DNA of 64,000 nt from JAMCUI01 sp964520615 (GTDB lineage: Bacteria; Patescibacteriota; Microgenomatia; 2-02-FULL-39-11). The first letter of the stretch is position 1. The number at the start of each line of letters is the position of its first letter. The stretch lies in contig CAZFNL010000137.1 in assembly GCA_964520615.1 (NCBI GenBank), forward strand, positions 124,001 through 188,000, given 5' to 3'. The notes beneath the pieces are model-generated. The model was not told where the DNA came from. It saw nothing but the letters and a program-made list of their open reading frames with translations, and made no database searches. Below, in pieces: positions 28,942-36,885 of this stretch. Position numbers and translations under genes: made by a program.

Positions 28942-29900
28942 ACTTTCTTAAAATAGGTTACTGTTCTGACCAAACCTTCCGAAAGGGGAACCTGCGGCTG
29001 CCACTTTAGAAGTCGTTTAGCTTTTGTGATGTCGGGCTTTCGCCTGTCTGGATCGTCTATCTCCTTATCTTTCACATTTATTAGATGTGACTTTGATCTT
29101 GTAAGTTTTAGTATATATTCTCCAATTTCTCTTATGGTTTTTTCATCAGGATTACCCATGTTTATTACTTCTCCATCCAATCCTTCTTTCTGTCCTGCAA
29201 TAAGCAGTCCTTCAACCATATCGCTAACATAGCAAAAAGATCTCGTCTGAGAACCATCTCCATATATCGTCAAGGGCTTATCCGATAGGACCTGGTTGAT
29301 AAAGTTTGAGACAACGCGGCCATCATCAGGTTGCATTCGCGGTCCATAAGTATTAAAAATTCTCACTATCCTTATCGGCAACTTAAACTTTCTGAAAAAC
29401 TCCATAGTGAGCGACTCGGCAAAACGTTTCGCCTCGTCATAACATGAACGTGTTCCGACAGTGTTTACATTGCCGTAATATGTCTCCTTTTGTGGGTGGA
29501 CATGGGGATTACCGTATACTTCTGAAGTGGATGCTAAAAGAAATTTAGACCCGTTTTGACGGGCTATCTGAAGTATGTTAAAAGTACCCTCAGAATTGAC
29601 TCTAAGTGTTTCTATAGAATATCTTCGGTACTGGGGCGGGCTGGCGGGAGAAGCAAGATGATATATACACTTTGTCCCACCAAGTTCTTTTTGGACTTTT
29701 TGTGATAAAGGAGAAATGATATCGTGTTTGATAAAATGAAAAGATGTATTTTTGAAGAGGTGGCTGATGTTCTTCTGGCTTCCGGTCAAAAAGTTATCAA
29801 TACAATACACTTCAAATCCTTGCTCCAGGAGCCTGTCACATAAATTTGATCCTATAAATCCCGCTCCACCTGTAACAATGCATTTGTTTGATTTCTTCAT
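28938..29900 (-). CDS. uxs: UDP-glucuronate decarboxylase (UDP-xylose synthase)
   Basis: 320 residues. Extended SDR with 'TGGAGFIGSNL' at 10-20, the UXS signature 'HLASPASPPQY' at about 81-91, 'TSEVYGNP' (catalytic Thr/Glu) and Tyr154-X3-Lys158 in 'SCYDEAKR'. 'RIFNTYGPRM' and 'GDGSQTRSFCYVSD' complete the family pattern. It converts UDP-glucuronate to UDP-xylose with NAD recycling. The UDP-glucuronate would come from UGD, encoded at 31016-32311. The length equals soluble bacterial UXS. UDP-xylose or a 4-keto-pentose derivative is therefore probably a building block of the surface glycan. Confidence 0.93.
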   Translation of the reverse strand: MKKSNKCIVTGGAGFIGSNLCDRLLEQGFEVYCIDNFLTGSQKNISHLFKNTSFHFIKHDIISPLSQKVQKELGGTKCIYHLASPASPPQYRRYSIETLRVNSEGTFNILQIARQNGSKFLLASTSEVYGNPHVHPQKETYYGNVNTVGTRSCYDEAKRFAESLTMEFFRKFKLPIRIVRIFNTYGPRMQPDDGRVVSNFINQVLSDKPLTIYGDGSQTRSFCYVSDMVEGLLIAGQKEGLDGEVINMGNPDEKTIREIGEYILKLTRSKSHLINVKDKEIDDPDRRKPDITKAKRLLKWQPQVPLSEGLVRTVTYFKKV

Positions 29901-29960
29901 TATTTGACATTTGCTGATAATTTCCTTTTTTTATCTCCCGACTATTCAATAAAATTATTC

Positions 29961-30929
29961 TTATACCCTTGCCCTCCAATAATTCAAAAGATCTTCCATT
30001 GTCTTTTCAAAAGGGATTTGCGGTTTCCAGCCGGTTTTCTTCATGAATTTTTGTGCGTCTCCCTTGAGTACCTCTACGTCTGACGGCCGCATCCTGCTTT
30101 TATCCTGCATAACTCTGATTTTCTTTTTAGACATCGATAAAAGAAGATCAAGTACATCTCTTATTTTTATTGTTTTTCCTGAGGCTATATTGTAGACTTC
30201 TCCAGGATCACACTTTTGCACTGAAAGATAATAAGCCTTAACCATATCCCTCACGTCGGTATAATCCCTTTTTGCTTCAAGATTACCAACATACACTATC
30301 GGCTCCGCCTTACTCTTTTCTATCTCAGCTATCTGCTTGGCAAAAGTTGACTCGGCAAAAACATTTCCCCTTCTAGGACCGGTGTGGTTAAAACCTCTGG
30401 TGCGTATTACCCGCAATTTATAGCTTTCCCAATACTGATACCCCAAATAGTCCATCGCCAGCTTGGATACGGCATAAGGTGATAGTGGCCTGAGCGGATT
30501 TGTCTCTCTTATGGGCAACTCATTTGCAAAGACACGTCCGTATTCTTCAGATGAACAGGCAATCTGAATAGGTATATCAAGCTGGCTTTTTCTTACAGCC
30601 TCAAAAAGATGTACAGTCCCCGTAATATTAACCTCCAAAGTGTTTGCAGGCGACTGCCAAGATGACTGGACATAAGACTGAGCGGCAAGATGGAAAATAT
30701 AGTTAGGCTTTATCTCATCAACTACCGTATAAAGGGAGTGTGCATCCAGCAGATCTGCTTCATGTAATTTGACCTTATTTTTAATATGGTCAATATTGTC
30801 GCTTTTTGATCTCCAGCGTTGCACTCCATGCACTTCCACTCCCTCGGAAAGCAACAGTTCCGCCAAATGGCTGCCTGCAAATCCGGTAATTCCTGTTATT
30901 AACGCTATTCTATTCCCTTTCTTAGACAT
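29961..30929 (-). CDS. gmd: GDP-mannose 4,6-dehydratase
   Basis: 322 residues from ATG 30929, chosen because GGAGG (30939-30935) sits 5 nt upstream; the open frame's earlier TTG has no such site. 'TGITGFAGSH' at 12-21 binds NADP; 'SSEEYG' at 126-131 and Tyr152-X3-Lys156 are catalytic; 'RGFNHTGPRRG' and 'GNLEAKRDYTDVRD' are GMD signatures. It makes GDP-4-keto-6-deoxy-mannose. No reductase or fucose synthase is in the window, so the end product (GDP-rhamnose, GDP-fucose, perosamine or other) is unknown. A truncated copy of a second gmd N-terminus overlaps its start (30922-31002). Confidence 0.9.
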   Translation of the reverse strand: MSKKGNRIALITGITGFAGSHLAELLLSEGVEVHGVQRWRSKSDNIDHIKNKVKLHEADLLDAHSLYTVVDEIKPNYIFHLAAQSYVQSSWQSPANTLEVNITGTVHLFEAVRKSQLDIPIQIACSSEEYGRVFANELPIRETNPLRPLSPYAVSKLAMDYLGYQYWESYKLRVIRTRGFNHTGPRRGNVFAESTFAKQIAEIEKSKAEPIVYVGNLEAKRDYTDVRDMVKAYYLSVQKCDPGEVYNIASGKTIKIRDVLDLLLSMSKKKIRVMQDKSRMRPSDVEVLKGDAQKFMKKTGWKPQIPFEKTMEDLLNYWRARV

Positions 30930-31002
30930 ATAGCCCTCCAAATATACGCGCAAAACCAGTGATGCCAGTAATTAGCGCAACCTTTTTAGCTGATTTTTTC
31001 AT
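30922..31002 (-). pseudogene. 26-codon remnant of a second gmd N-terminus / leader ORF
   Basis: ATG 31002 has its own strong Shine-Dalgarno (GGAGG, 31012-31008) and lies 13 bp after the ugd stop. The first 18 residues, MKKSAKKVALITGITGFA, match the gmd N-terminus MSKKGNRIALITGITGFA, with 10 identical residues in a row; then eight unrelated residues and TAA. The codons differ at most third positions, so it is not a recent local duplication but the scar of a diverged gmd allele whose body was lost or replaced. The stop lies 8 nt inside gmd, so ribosomes finishing it could restart on gmd. Confidence 0.8.
30935..30939 (-). promoter_or_regulatory. Shine-Dalgarno of gmd that fixes its start
   Basis: GGAGG, 5 nt before ATG 30929. 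It lies inside the remnant ORF (30922-31002), so translation of that ORF could open or block it. Confidence 0.75.
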
Positions 31003-31015
31003 AAATTCCTCCTTT

Positions 31016-32311
31016 TTATTCCCTTCCAACGCCTTTATAAGTAAATCCAAGATTTTTAACCTTCTGAGGGTCGTAAATATTGCGCCCGTCAAAAAGAAAG
31101 AAATGTCTCATCACTGATTTCAATGCAGATAGATCTAACTGCTTAAACTCATTCCATTCAGTCAATACCAATACAGCATCAGTTCCCGCTACTGCATCCA
31201 TAGCGCTTTTAGCATAAGTGACATCTTCTGGCAACACTTCACGGGCTTTATCCATAGCTACAGGGTCAAACGTCTTTATATTGGCGCCCTCCTGTTTCAG
31301 TTTTTTTATGACGTCAATTGAAGGAGCCTCTCTCATATCATCAGTATTTGGCTTGAAAGCTAAACCCAATACAGCAATAGTCTTACCTTTTACTCCCTTT
31401 AGAGTCTTTATCACTTTTTCAATAAACCTTTTTTTTGCTTCTTGGTTTATTTTATATACTGCCTTCAGAAGCTCAAAATCATAACCTTTATTCTGGGAAA
31501 TGGCAATAAGCGCCTTCACATCTTTTGGAAAACAGCTTCCACCGAAACCCACTCCTGGGTAAAGGAAACTCCTTCCCAACCTTTTGTCTAGCCCCACACC
31601 CGTCAAGACCACTTCCACATCCGCCCCTACATGATCACAGATAAAGGCCATTGCATTGGCAAAAGAAATTTTAGTTGAAAGAAGCGAATTTGAAGCGTAT
31701 TTGATCATCTCTGCGGATTCAATAGAATTCACAATTCTTTCTCCATCTATCGGTTTATGGAGATCCAGAAGTAAATCTTTGGCTTTCTGGCTATCTGCAC
31801 CAATCACTATTCTATCCGGGTTGAGCGTATCCTGTAAGGCTGTCCCTTCACGCAAAAATTCAGGACACGATGCAATGTCATAACTGGATTTTTTGGGGGC
31901 AAACTTTTTCAAAATTTTGGTTACCTCTCTGTTGGTTCCCACAGGCACTGTGCTTTTAGTGGCAACCACAGTATAACCGCTTAGGCTTTTGGCAATTTCA
32001 CGGGAAGCTGCAAAGACGCTTGAGAGATCCGCCTCACCGTTTGTCTTGGGTGGTGTACCGACACAAATAAATACTATCTTTGAGGATGGAACTGCTTCCT
32101 TATATTCTAGGGTAAAATGGAGTCTGCCTGCGACAATATTGCGCTTGACCATCTCAGCAAGCCCCGGCTCAAAAAAGGGCATAACACCCTTTTTCAGCTT
32201 CTCAATTTTTTCTTTTGTCCGACCTACTACCCATACATTATTGCCCAGATCGGCAAAAACCGCCGCTGAAACTAGCCCTACGTAACCATGTCCAATTACT
32301 GCTATTCTCAT
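31016..32311 (-). CDS. ugd: UDP-glucose 6-dehydrogenase
   Basis: 431 residues. N-terminal NAD domain 'VIGHGYVG' at 5-12, 'CVGTPP' at 83-88, 'STVPVGT', Lys204 in 'EMIKYASNS', and the catalytic Cys260 in 'GFGGSCFPKD'. The C-terminal UDP-binding domain has 'LGLAFKPNTDDMREAPS'. It oxidises UDP-glucose to UDP-glucuronate with two NAD+. The neighbouring uxs gene would use the product for UDP-xylose; UDP-glucuronate could also be used directly. The gene is followed after 13 bp by the gmd remnant ORF and then gmd, making a nucleotide-sugar operon. Confidence 0.95.
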   Translation of the reverse strand: MRIAVIGHGYVGLVSAAVFADLGNNVWVVGRTKEKIEKLKKGVMPFFEPGLAEMVKRNIVAGRLHFTLEYKEAVPSSKIVFICVGTPPKTNGEADLSSVFAASREIAKSLSGYTVVATKSTVPVGTNREVTKILKKFAPKKSSYDIASCPEFLREGTALQDTLNPDRIVIGADSQKAKDLLLDLHKPIDGERIVNSIESAEMIKYASNSLLSTKISFANAMAFICDHVGADVEVVLTGVGLDKRLGRSFLYPGVGFGGSCFPKDVKALIAISQNKGYDFELLKAVYKINQEAKKRFIEKVIKTLKGVKGKTIAVLGLAFKPNTDDMREAPSIDVIKKLKQEGANIKTFDPVAMDKAREVLPEDVTYAKSAMDAVAGTDAVLVLTEWNEFKQLDLSALKSVMRHFFLFDGRNIYDPQKVKNLGFTYKGVGRE

Positions 32312-32353
32312 ATTTCTCTAGGTTTATCTAAAGAGATACCATCTTTTGATTTT

Positions 32354-32369
32354 TCAGAGGTTTCTCTGA
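32354..32369. repeat. short inverted repeat upstream of ugd
   Basis: TCAGAG (32354-32359) and CTCTGA (32364-32369) with a 4-nt loop, in the 116-bp gap between rmlD and ugd. Neither strand has a clear U-run directly after the stem, so I do not call it a terminator. Confidence 0.35.
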
Positions 32370-32427
32370 CATAAGGTCAATTATGAGCGAAAGTTGTCAT
32401 TTCTGTAAAAAGAAGAGACTGTTTTGC

Positions 32428-33303
32428 TTACAGTAATGCTAATTGCCTTTTTACTTCCATCAAACCTTCGCAAAATGTGCGCATTTTAGCACCCAATTTG
32501 GTTATTTTATCATTTTTCAAAGCCAGCCGACAAGGGCGAAATGCCCTACCTGCAAAATATTTATGACGCGTTACCTTTTCGTATTTTCCGTTCAAATTGA
32601 AAGTTTTCGCAATCATACCAGTAGCCTCATAAGGAGAAAGGTTTTGGCTGCCCACTACATGAAAAATACCCTGAAATTCCCTTTCTATGAGCATATCTAG
32701 CGCTCCGGCAATATCATCGATAAAAGTGGGTGTGAAAATATGATCAGTAAGAGAAAGAAGTTTTTCGCACTTTGCCATCTTTTCCATAATCCGGCGGACA
32801 AAATCAGTTCTTTCATCAAAAGAAGACCTATATGGATAAGACAGCCTGACTACCGCATGGGATATACTTGCGCCAAGCACAGTCGTCTCCCCTTCATGTT
32901 TGGTATATCCGTACCAGTTGACGGGATTAGGTTCATCTTCTTCTGTGTAAAAATCTTTTGTTCCGTCAAAAACAAAATCAGTTGATATGTAAAGTACCCT
33001 AAGGTTTAATTTTTTGGCGGCATTGACAATGTTTTTTGTCCCTTCCACATTTACCATGTACGCGGGACCGTCTTCCCCGAGTATCTTGTCATCTTCACAC
33101 CCGTCTACATCTGTTTTTGCAGCCATGTGAAGTATAGTTTTTGCTGCCGAGCCTTCACAGACATTAAAAACTTGGTCGTAATCGGTAATATCCACTCCTG
33201 TCTTGAAACTCAAATCGGTAAAATCGTATTTATCTTCCAAAAGCTCCACAACTCGCGTCCCTACGAGTCCCGACAGCCCGGTACCCAAAATAGGAATTCT
33301 CAT
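32428..33303 (-). CDS. rmlD: dTDP-4-dehydrorhamnose reductase-like SDR
   Basis: 291 residues from ATG 33303, 5 bp after the rmlB stop; the frame runs further upstream only inside rmlB. 'ILGTGLSGLVGTR' is the nucleotide-binding turn, 'ISTDFVFDGTKDFYTEED' is the RmlD signature, and 'YGYTKHEGE' supplies Tyr-X3-Lys. It reduces dTDP-4-keto-L-rhamnose to dTDP-L-rhamnose. Its glycine motif is GTGLSGLVG rather than the usual GXXGXXG with GQLG, and methionine adenosyltransferase regulatory-subunit-like SDRs are related, but the position at the end of rmlA-C-B makes RmlD the best call. Confidence 0.85.
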   Translation of the reverse strand: MRIPILGTGLSGLVGTRVVELLEDKYDFTDLSFKTGVDITDYDQVFNVCEGSAAKTILHMAAKTDVDGCEDDKILGEDGPAYMVNVEGTKNIVNAAKKLNLRVLYISTDFVFDGTKDFYTEEDEPNPVNWYGYTKHEGETTVLGASISHAVVRLSYPYRSSFDERTDFVRRIMEKMAKCEKLLSLTDHIFTPTFIDDIAGALDMLIEREFQGIFHVVGSQNLSPYEATGMIAKTFNLNGKYEKVTRHKYFAGRAFRPCRLALKNDKITKLGAKMRTFCEGLMEVKRQLALL

Positions 33304-33308
33304 AAGTT

Positions 33309-34322
33309 TTATATATCGCTGTATTGCTCTCTGTAATATTTCTGAAATATCTCGGACTTCAATCTTTTCCACCAGTCTTCATTTTTTTGGTACCAGTTGA
33401 CAGTTTTCTCCAAAAGGGTATCAAAATCAGTAGCAGGCACCCAACCTAGTTCGTCTTTAATCTTAGACCAGCCCACGGCATATTTCCTGTCATGCCCAGG
33501 ACGGTCTTTCACAAAAGTGATAAAACTTTCGTCTTTACCCAATATCCTGAGAATTTTCTTGATAATTCCCAGGTTTGATATATCGCAAGTCAGACCTCCC
33601 ACGCAGTAAGTCTCTCCAATTTGGCCATCATGCAATACCAAATCAATAGCTTTGCAATGATCTTCTACATACAACCAATCACGAATATTTTGCCCATCCC
33701 CGTATACAGGAACCTTCTTTCCTTCAAGAATGTTTGTCACTGCAAGGGGAATAAGCTTCTCGGGATACTGGTAAGGGCCGAAATTATTGGAGCAATTGGT
33801 GATGGTGATAGGCAAACCATATGTATGGAAATATGCCCGTACCAGATGGTCTGAAGCGGCTTTGCTGGCTGCATAGGGACTTCTGGGATTATAGGCAGTC
33901 TCTTCACTAAATTTACTTTTATCATCGAGTTCCAGCGAACCGAAAACTTCGTCTGTTGAAATATGGTGGAATTTTTTGACTTTATTTCTCAGGGCCGACT
34001 CCAAAAGTACATGGGTACCGATAATATTTGTCTCTATAAAAGCCGAAGGTTTTTTTATCGACCGGTCTACATGGCTTTCTGCGGCAAAATGGCAGACAAT
34101 ATCCGTATCACTCATCAATTTATCAACCAGTTCCCTATTGCAAATATCCCCTTTTACAAATTTGTAATTCTTCTCATTTTCGACACTCTTGAGGTTTTCC
34201 TGGTTTCCGGCATAAGTCAACTTATCAAGGTTTATGATCTCATCAGCCGGGTATTTCTTCATCCAATAAAGTATAAAGTTGCTTCCTATAAAACCGGATC
34301 CACCAGTAACCAAAATAGTCAT
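33309..34322 (-). CDS. rmlB: dTDP-glucose 4,6-dehydratase
   Basis: 337 residues. 'VTGGSGFIGSNF' at the N-terminus, 'NLDKLTYAGN', 'FAAESHVDRSI', 'HISTDEVFGSL' with the catalytic Thr-Asp-Glu, 'NPRSPYAASKAASDH' with Tyr-X3-Lys, and 'NCSNNFGPYQ' are all RmlB signatures. It makes dTDP-4-keto-6-deoxyglucose, the second step to dTDP-rhamnose. It lies between rmlC (34 bp) and rmlD (5 bp) in the order A-C-B-D. Confidence 0.95.
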   Translation of the reverse strand: MTILVTGGSGFIGSNFILYWMKKYPADEIINLDKLTYAGNQENLKSVENEKNYKFVKGDICNRELVDKLMSDTDIVCHFAAESHVDRSIKKPSAFIETNIIGTHVLLESALRNKVKKFHHISTDEVFGSLELDDKSKFSEETAYNPRSPYAASKAASDHLVRAYFHTYGLPITITNCSNNFGPYQYPEKLIPLAVTNILEGKKVPVYGDGQNIRDWLYVEDHCKAIDLVLHDGQIGETYCVGGLTCDISNLGIIKKILRILGKDESFITFVKDRPGHDRKYAVGWSKIKDELGWVPATDFDTLLEKTVNWYQKNEDWWKRLKSEIFQKYYREQYSDI

Positions 34323-34356
34323 AAATTATTCATGCTGATTTTATAAAAGTGAGAGC

Positions 34357-34818
34357 TTAAATCTTTTTCCAGTCAAAGCCAATTATTCTGTCGTCCTCCG
34401 GTATCCTTCCCTCCTCATCAATACTGTACGTTCCCGATGTGACATAAAAAAGTTCTGAGTCAGGGGAAATTACCTTGCATCCATGGGCTACTCCTGGCGG
34501 TATCTTTAGGACAACATTTTCCCCTTTTTCGCCAAGTATGAATTCATTTAATACTCCAAATGTCGGAGATCCTTTCCTCTTATCATAAAGGCCGACATGT
34601 AAAGTTCCTTTTGCCACGTACCACCAGTCAACCTGGGTTTTATGTATATGCCAGGCTTTCACTACCCCTTTGTGCATATAGGAGTGGGACAACTGACCGA
34701 ACCCCTCGGCAAACATATCGTCAGTCACCCGTATCAGTTCTTCAAAATAACCCCGCGCGTCATGATGTCTGACAAGTTTTTTTATTATTATCCCTTCAAT
34801 CATTTTTTTATTTTTCAT
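34357..34818 (-). CDS. rmlC: dTDP-4-dehydrorhamnose 3,5-epimerase
   Basis: 153 residues from ATG 34818. GGGAGAG just upstream, overlapping the end of rmlA, decides for this ATG over 34803; the upstream part of the frame is inside rmlA. 'RHHDARGYFEELIR' and 'SHSYMHKGVVKAWHIHKTQVDWW' are the RmlC cupin motifs with the catalytic His, and 'IPPGVAHGCKV' follows. It epimerises C3 and C5 of dTDP-4-keto-6-deoxyglucose. It is shorter than typical RmlC (about 180) and the C-terminus has 'DDRIIGFDWKKI', matching the family end. Confidence 0.9.
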   Translation of the reverse strand: MKNKKMIEGIIIKKLVRHHDARGYFEELIRVTDDMFAEGFGQLSHSYMHKGVVKAWHIHKTQVDWWYVAKGTLHVGLYDKRKGSPTFGVLNEFILGEKGENVVLKIPPGVAHGCKVISPDSELFYVTSGTYSIDEEGRIPEDDRIIGFDWKKI

Positions 34819-35551
34819 TTGCTCTCCCTTTCTCGGCCCAATATTTATTTGCCTGGTATAAAGTATCAAAAGTTCCTGTATCCGACCAAAAACCGTCCAG
34901 CTTCGCCCATCTTAAAGTCGACCGTTTTATATACTGGTTATTTACGTCTGAAATCTCAAGTTCATTTCTCCATGACGGTTCACAATCCCTAATATAATCA
35001 AATACATTATTATCATATATATAGACTCCAGGGACGACGTAATTACTTTTTGGCTCTTTAGGTTTTTCCTCGATTGCCGCTATTTTACTTGGGTCTTTGG
35101 TATCAAAGACGGGGACTCCAAAACGTCCCAGTTCCTTTTTATCCCCGACTTTCTTAAGAAAGATAAGGGCACCTTCCTTAAATGAGTCCACATCTTTCTT
35201 GATATTAGCATCAGTCGTATTGTCGCCAAGAATCACGGTAATATTACCGTTGTCAGAAAAGTCCTCAGCCAGAAGTAAAGCGTCGGCTATTCCCCCATCC
35301 GGCCTTTCCTGGTAAGCATATTCCAAATGCTTGACCCCTAACTCTTTCCCGTTTTTCAGGACACTTATAAAGTCACCTGAGTGCGGACCGCTTGTGACAA
35401 GGATTATTTCGGAAATACCCGCTTCAACCAAAGTCCTTATGGGATAAAAAACCATCGGCTGGTTATAGACCGGCAAAAGATGTTTGTTGGTGGCAAATGT
35501 CAGAGGATAAAGCCTTGTTCCTAATCCGCCTGCGAGTATGACGCCTTTCAT
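34808..35551 (-). CDS. rmlA: glucose-1-phosphate thymidylyltransferase
   Basis: 247 residues. 'ILAGGLGTRLYPLT' is the nucleotidyltransferase P-loop, 'NKHLLPVYNQPMVFYP' carries the catalytic Lys, 'ILGDNTTDANI' holds the metal Asp, and 'EEKPKEPKSNYVVPGVYIYD' and 'WSDTGTFDTL' complete the short-RmlA pattern. It makes dTDP-glucose, the first step to dTDP-rhamnose. The protein is about 45 residues shorter than enterobacterial RmlA, like the compact archaeal/CPR forms that lack the C-terminal regulatory helices. It overlaps rmlC by 11 bp. Confidence 0.93.
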   Translation of the reverse strand: MKGVILAGGLGTRLYPLTFATNKHLLPVYNQPMVFYPIRTLVEAGISEIILVTSGPHSGDFISVLKNGKELGVKHLEYAYQERPDGGIADALLLAEDFSDNGNITVILGDNTTDANIKKDVDSFKEGALIFLKKVGDKKELGRFGVPVFDTKDPSKIAAIEEKPKEPKSNYVVPGVYIYDNNVFDYIRDCEPSWRNELEISDVNNQYIKRSTLRWAKLDGFWSDTGTFDTLYQANKYWAEKGRANEK

Positions 35552-35571
35552 AATTGGTACTTTACACGCTT

Positions 35572-35835
35572 TTAATGATAAATCGCACCTCTCAATAATA
35601 TTACTGCCAAAAGCGAGATGAGTAGATATTCTACCACAATTTTGGGATGCAGGTCATCTTCAGCCTGGTGATGTATGACCCCCCATATAAAGTAAGCAAT
35701 ACTTGTGCCTATCGCGACCAAAAACTGGCGATCCGGATATCCGGCAAAAAAGGAAAAAGTCAAAAGGCCTATGGCCAGAATAAAAATTAAAATCATATAG
35801 TGCATCACATGGACATGTGCGTTTGTGCTTTTCAT
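35572..35835 (-). CDS. small three-helix membrane protein, unknown function
   Basis: 87 residues: a His-rich N-terminus ('NAHVHVMHY'), then three hydrophobic helices (about 12-31, 37-52 and 66-84) joined by 'HHQAEDDLHPK'. GGAG lies about 8 nt before ATG 35835 and TATAAT further upstream, so the frame is very probably expressed. It stands 20 bp before rmlA and may share its transcript. I do not recognise a family. The many His residues could bind metal, but nothing proves it. Confidence 0.7.
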   Translation of the reverse strand: MKSTNAHVHVMHYMILIFILAIGLLTFSFFAGYPDRQFLVAIGTSIAYFIWGVIHHQAEDDLHPKIVVEYLLISLLAVILLRGAIYH

Positions 35836-35851
35836 AAGAATACTCCACTAA

Positions 35852-35857
35852 ATTATA
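35852..35857 (-). promoter_or_regulatory. -10 box ahead of the small membrane gene and rml operon
   Basis: TATAAT at 35857-35852 on the minus strand, followed by GGAG and ATG 35835. The -35 is weak. If real, transcription from here would cover 35835 through rmlA-C-B-D. Confidence 0.4.
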
Positions 35858-35924
35858 ACGTAACTCCGATACACGAAGCGCCTAAATATTGCCAACTGCA
35901 TAAATAAACAGACTTATCAAAAAA

Positions 35925-36830
35925 TTACAATATTACCCCAATACCGGTAGCACCCATCGCCCCAATAAGAGCTGCCAGAAATATTATGTGAGCGAGACTA
36001 TGGCCTGAAATCCTGGCTGGCTTAAATTTCCACATATAAAGGCTGTCCAGGAAAAGCACGATCAGAAGAACCTCTGCCAGTACTAGTGATACTGATTTGG
36101 AGACAGAGGCAGAAAGGATCAGAGGTTTGTTGCTGACCACGCTTGCTGGCGGTGGATTCTCCGCCTTGGTTTGTGTTGAGACTACAGGTAGGATTGTTGG
36201 AGTAGCTGTCGGTTCAGGCAAAGGATTATTTGAAGCAATATTATTTGTCTGTGGCTGGGATTGGGATCCAAACTCCTCAACCACGAGAGTAGTATCCTCA
36301 CCTGTAAGCCTGCCGTTCATGACGGCAATACCGATATCAGTATATTCGGGCTTTAGAATATTTTCCCTGTGTGAGGGAGAATTCATCCATGCATCCACCA
36401 CTTCCTTGGAGGTATTAAAATCCTTGGCCAAGTTTTCACCTGCATAGACATAATGGTAGCCTGAGGCTGTAATAAAAGTCCAAGGAGTTGTCCCCGTAGG
36501 GGAAATATGGGCCCAATAATTTTTGTCAAACATATCTGTTGCTTTTTGTGTTGCGGCCGCGTCCAACTCGGAATTCAGTTTCAGGGATGAAAGCCCCCTA
36601 CTGGTGCGCTCCTGATTGACATAGTAGAGTACCCTGTCGATATTTATATCTGTTGCATACCCCAGGACATTACCTCCGCTTCCTTTGTACAAACCGATAA
36701 TCATCTGAAATACGATAAGGAGCATGATGTAATAGACTATTACCCTGTGATGGAGGAGCCGCGCCCGGAAGTTATTGCTCTCATGAGGGAGAAAATAATG
36801 ATGAACGATGCGTCTGAATTTTTTCAGCAT
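35925..36830 (-). CDS. membrane-anchored CAP-domain (SCP/YkwD-like) protein
   Basis: 301 residues. A basic N-terminus and a helix at about 28-48 export the protein. A CAP domain spans about 64-190: 'VNQERTSRGLSSLKLNSELD', 'WAHISPTGTTPW' (first His), 'AGENLAKDF' and 'SPSHRENILKPEYTDIGIA' (second His and acidic residues), as in YkwD-like secreted proteins. A Pro/Thr/Asn linker and two C-terminal helices (about 232-255 and 275-298) tether it. Function of bacterial CAP domains is mostly unknown; cell-wall or surface interaction is likely. It is 55 bp downstream of the lamin-tail protein gene. Confidence 0.88.
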   Translation of the reverse strand: MLKKFRRIVHHYFLPHESNNFRARLLHHRVIVYYIMLLIVFQMIIGLYKGSGGNVLGYATDINIDRVLYYVNQERTSRGLSSLKLNSELDAAATQKATDMFDKNYWAHISPTGTTPWTFITASGYHYVYAGENLAKDFNTSKEVVDAWMNSPSHRENILKPEYTDIGIAVMNGRLTGEDTTLVVEEFGSQSQPQTNNIASNNPLPEPTATPTILPVVSTQTKAENPPPASVVSNKPLILSASVSKSVSLVLAEVLLIVLFLDSLYMWKFKPARISGHSLAHIIFLAALIGAMGATGIGVIL

Positions 36831-36885
36831 TAATTACCATTTTTGCAGAATTTTCCCTTCAGTTCAAGACAAAGATTAAAGTGGT

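Noticed and set aside
32354..32369. Intrinsic terminator between rmlD and ugd
   Set aside because: A six-bp stem with no U-run directly after it on either strand; listed only as an inverted repeat.
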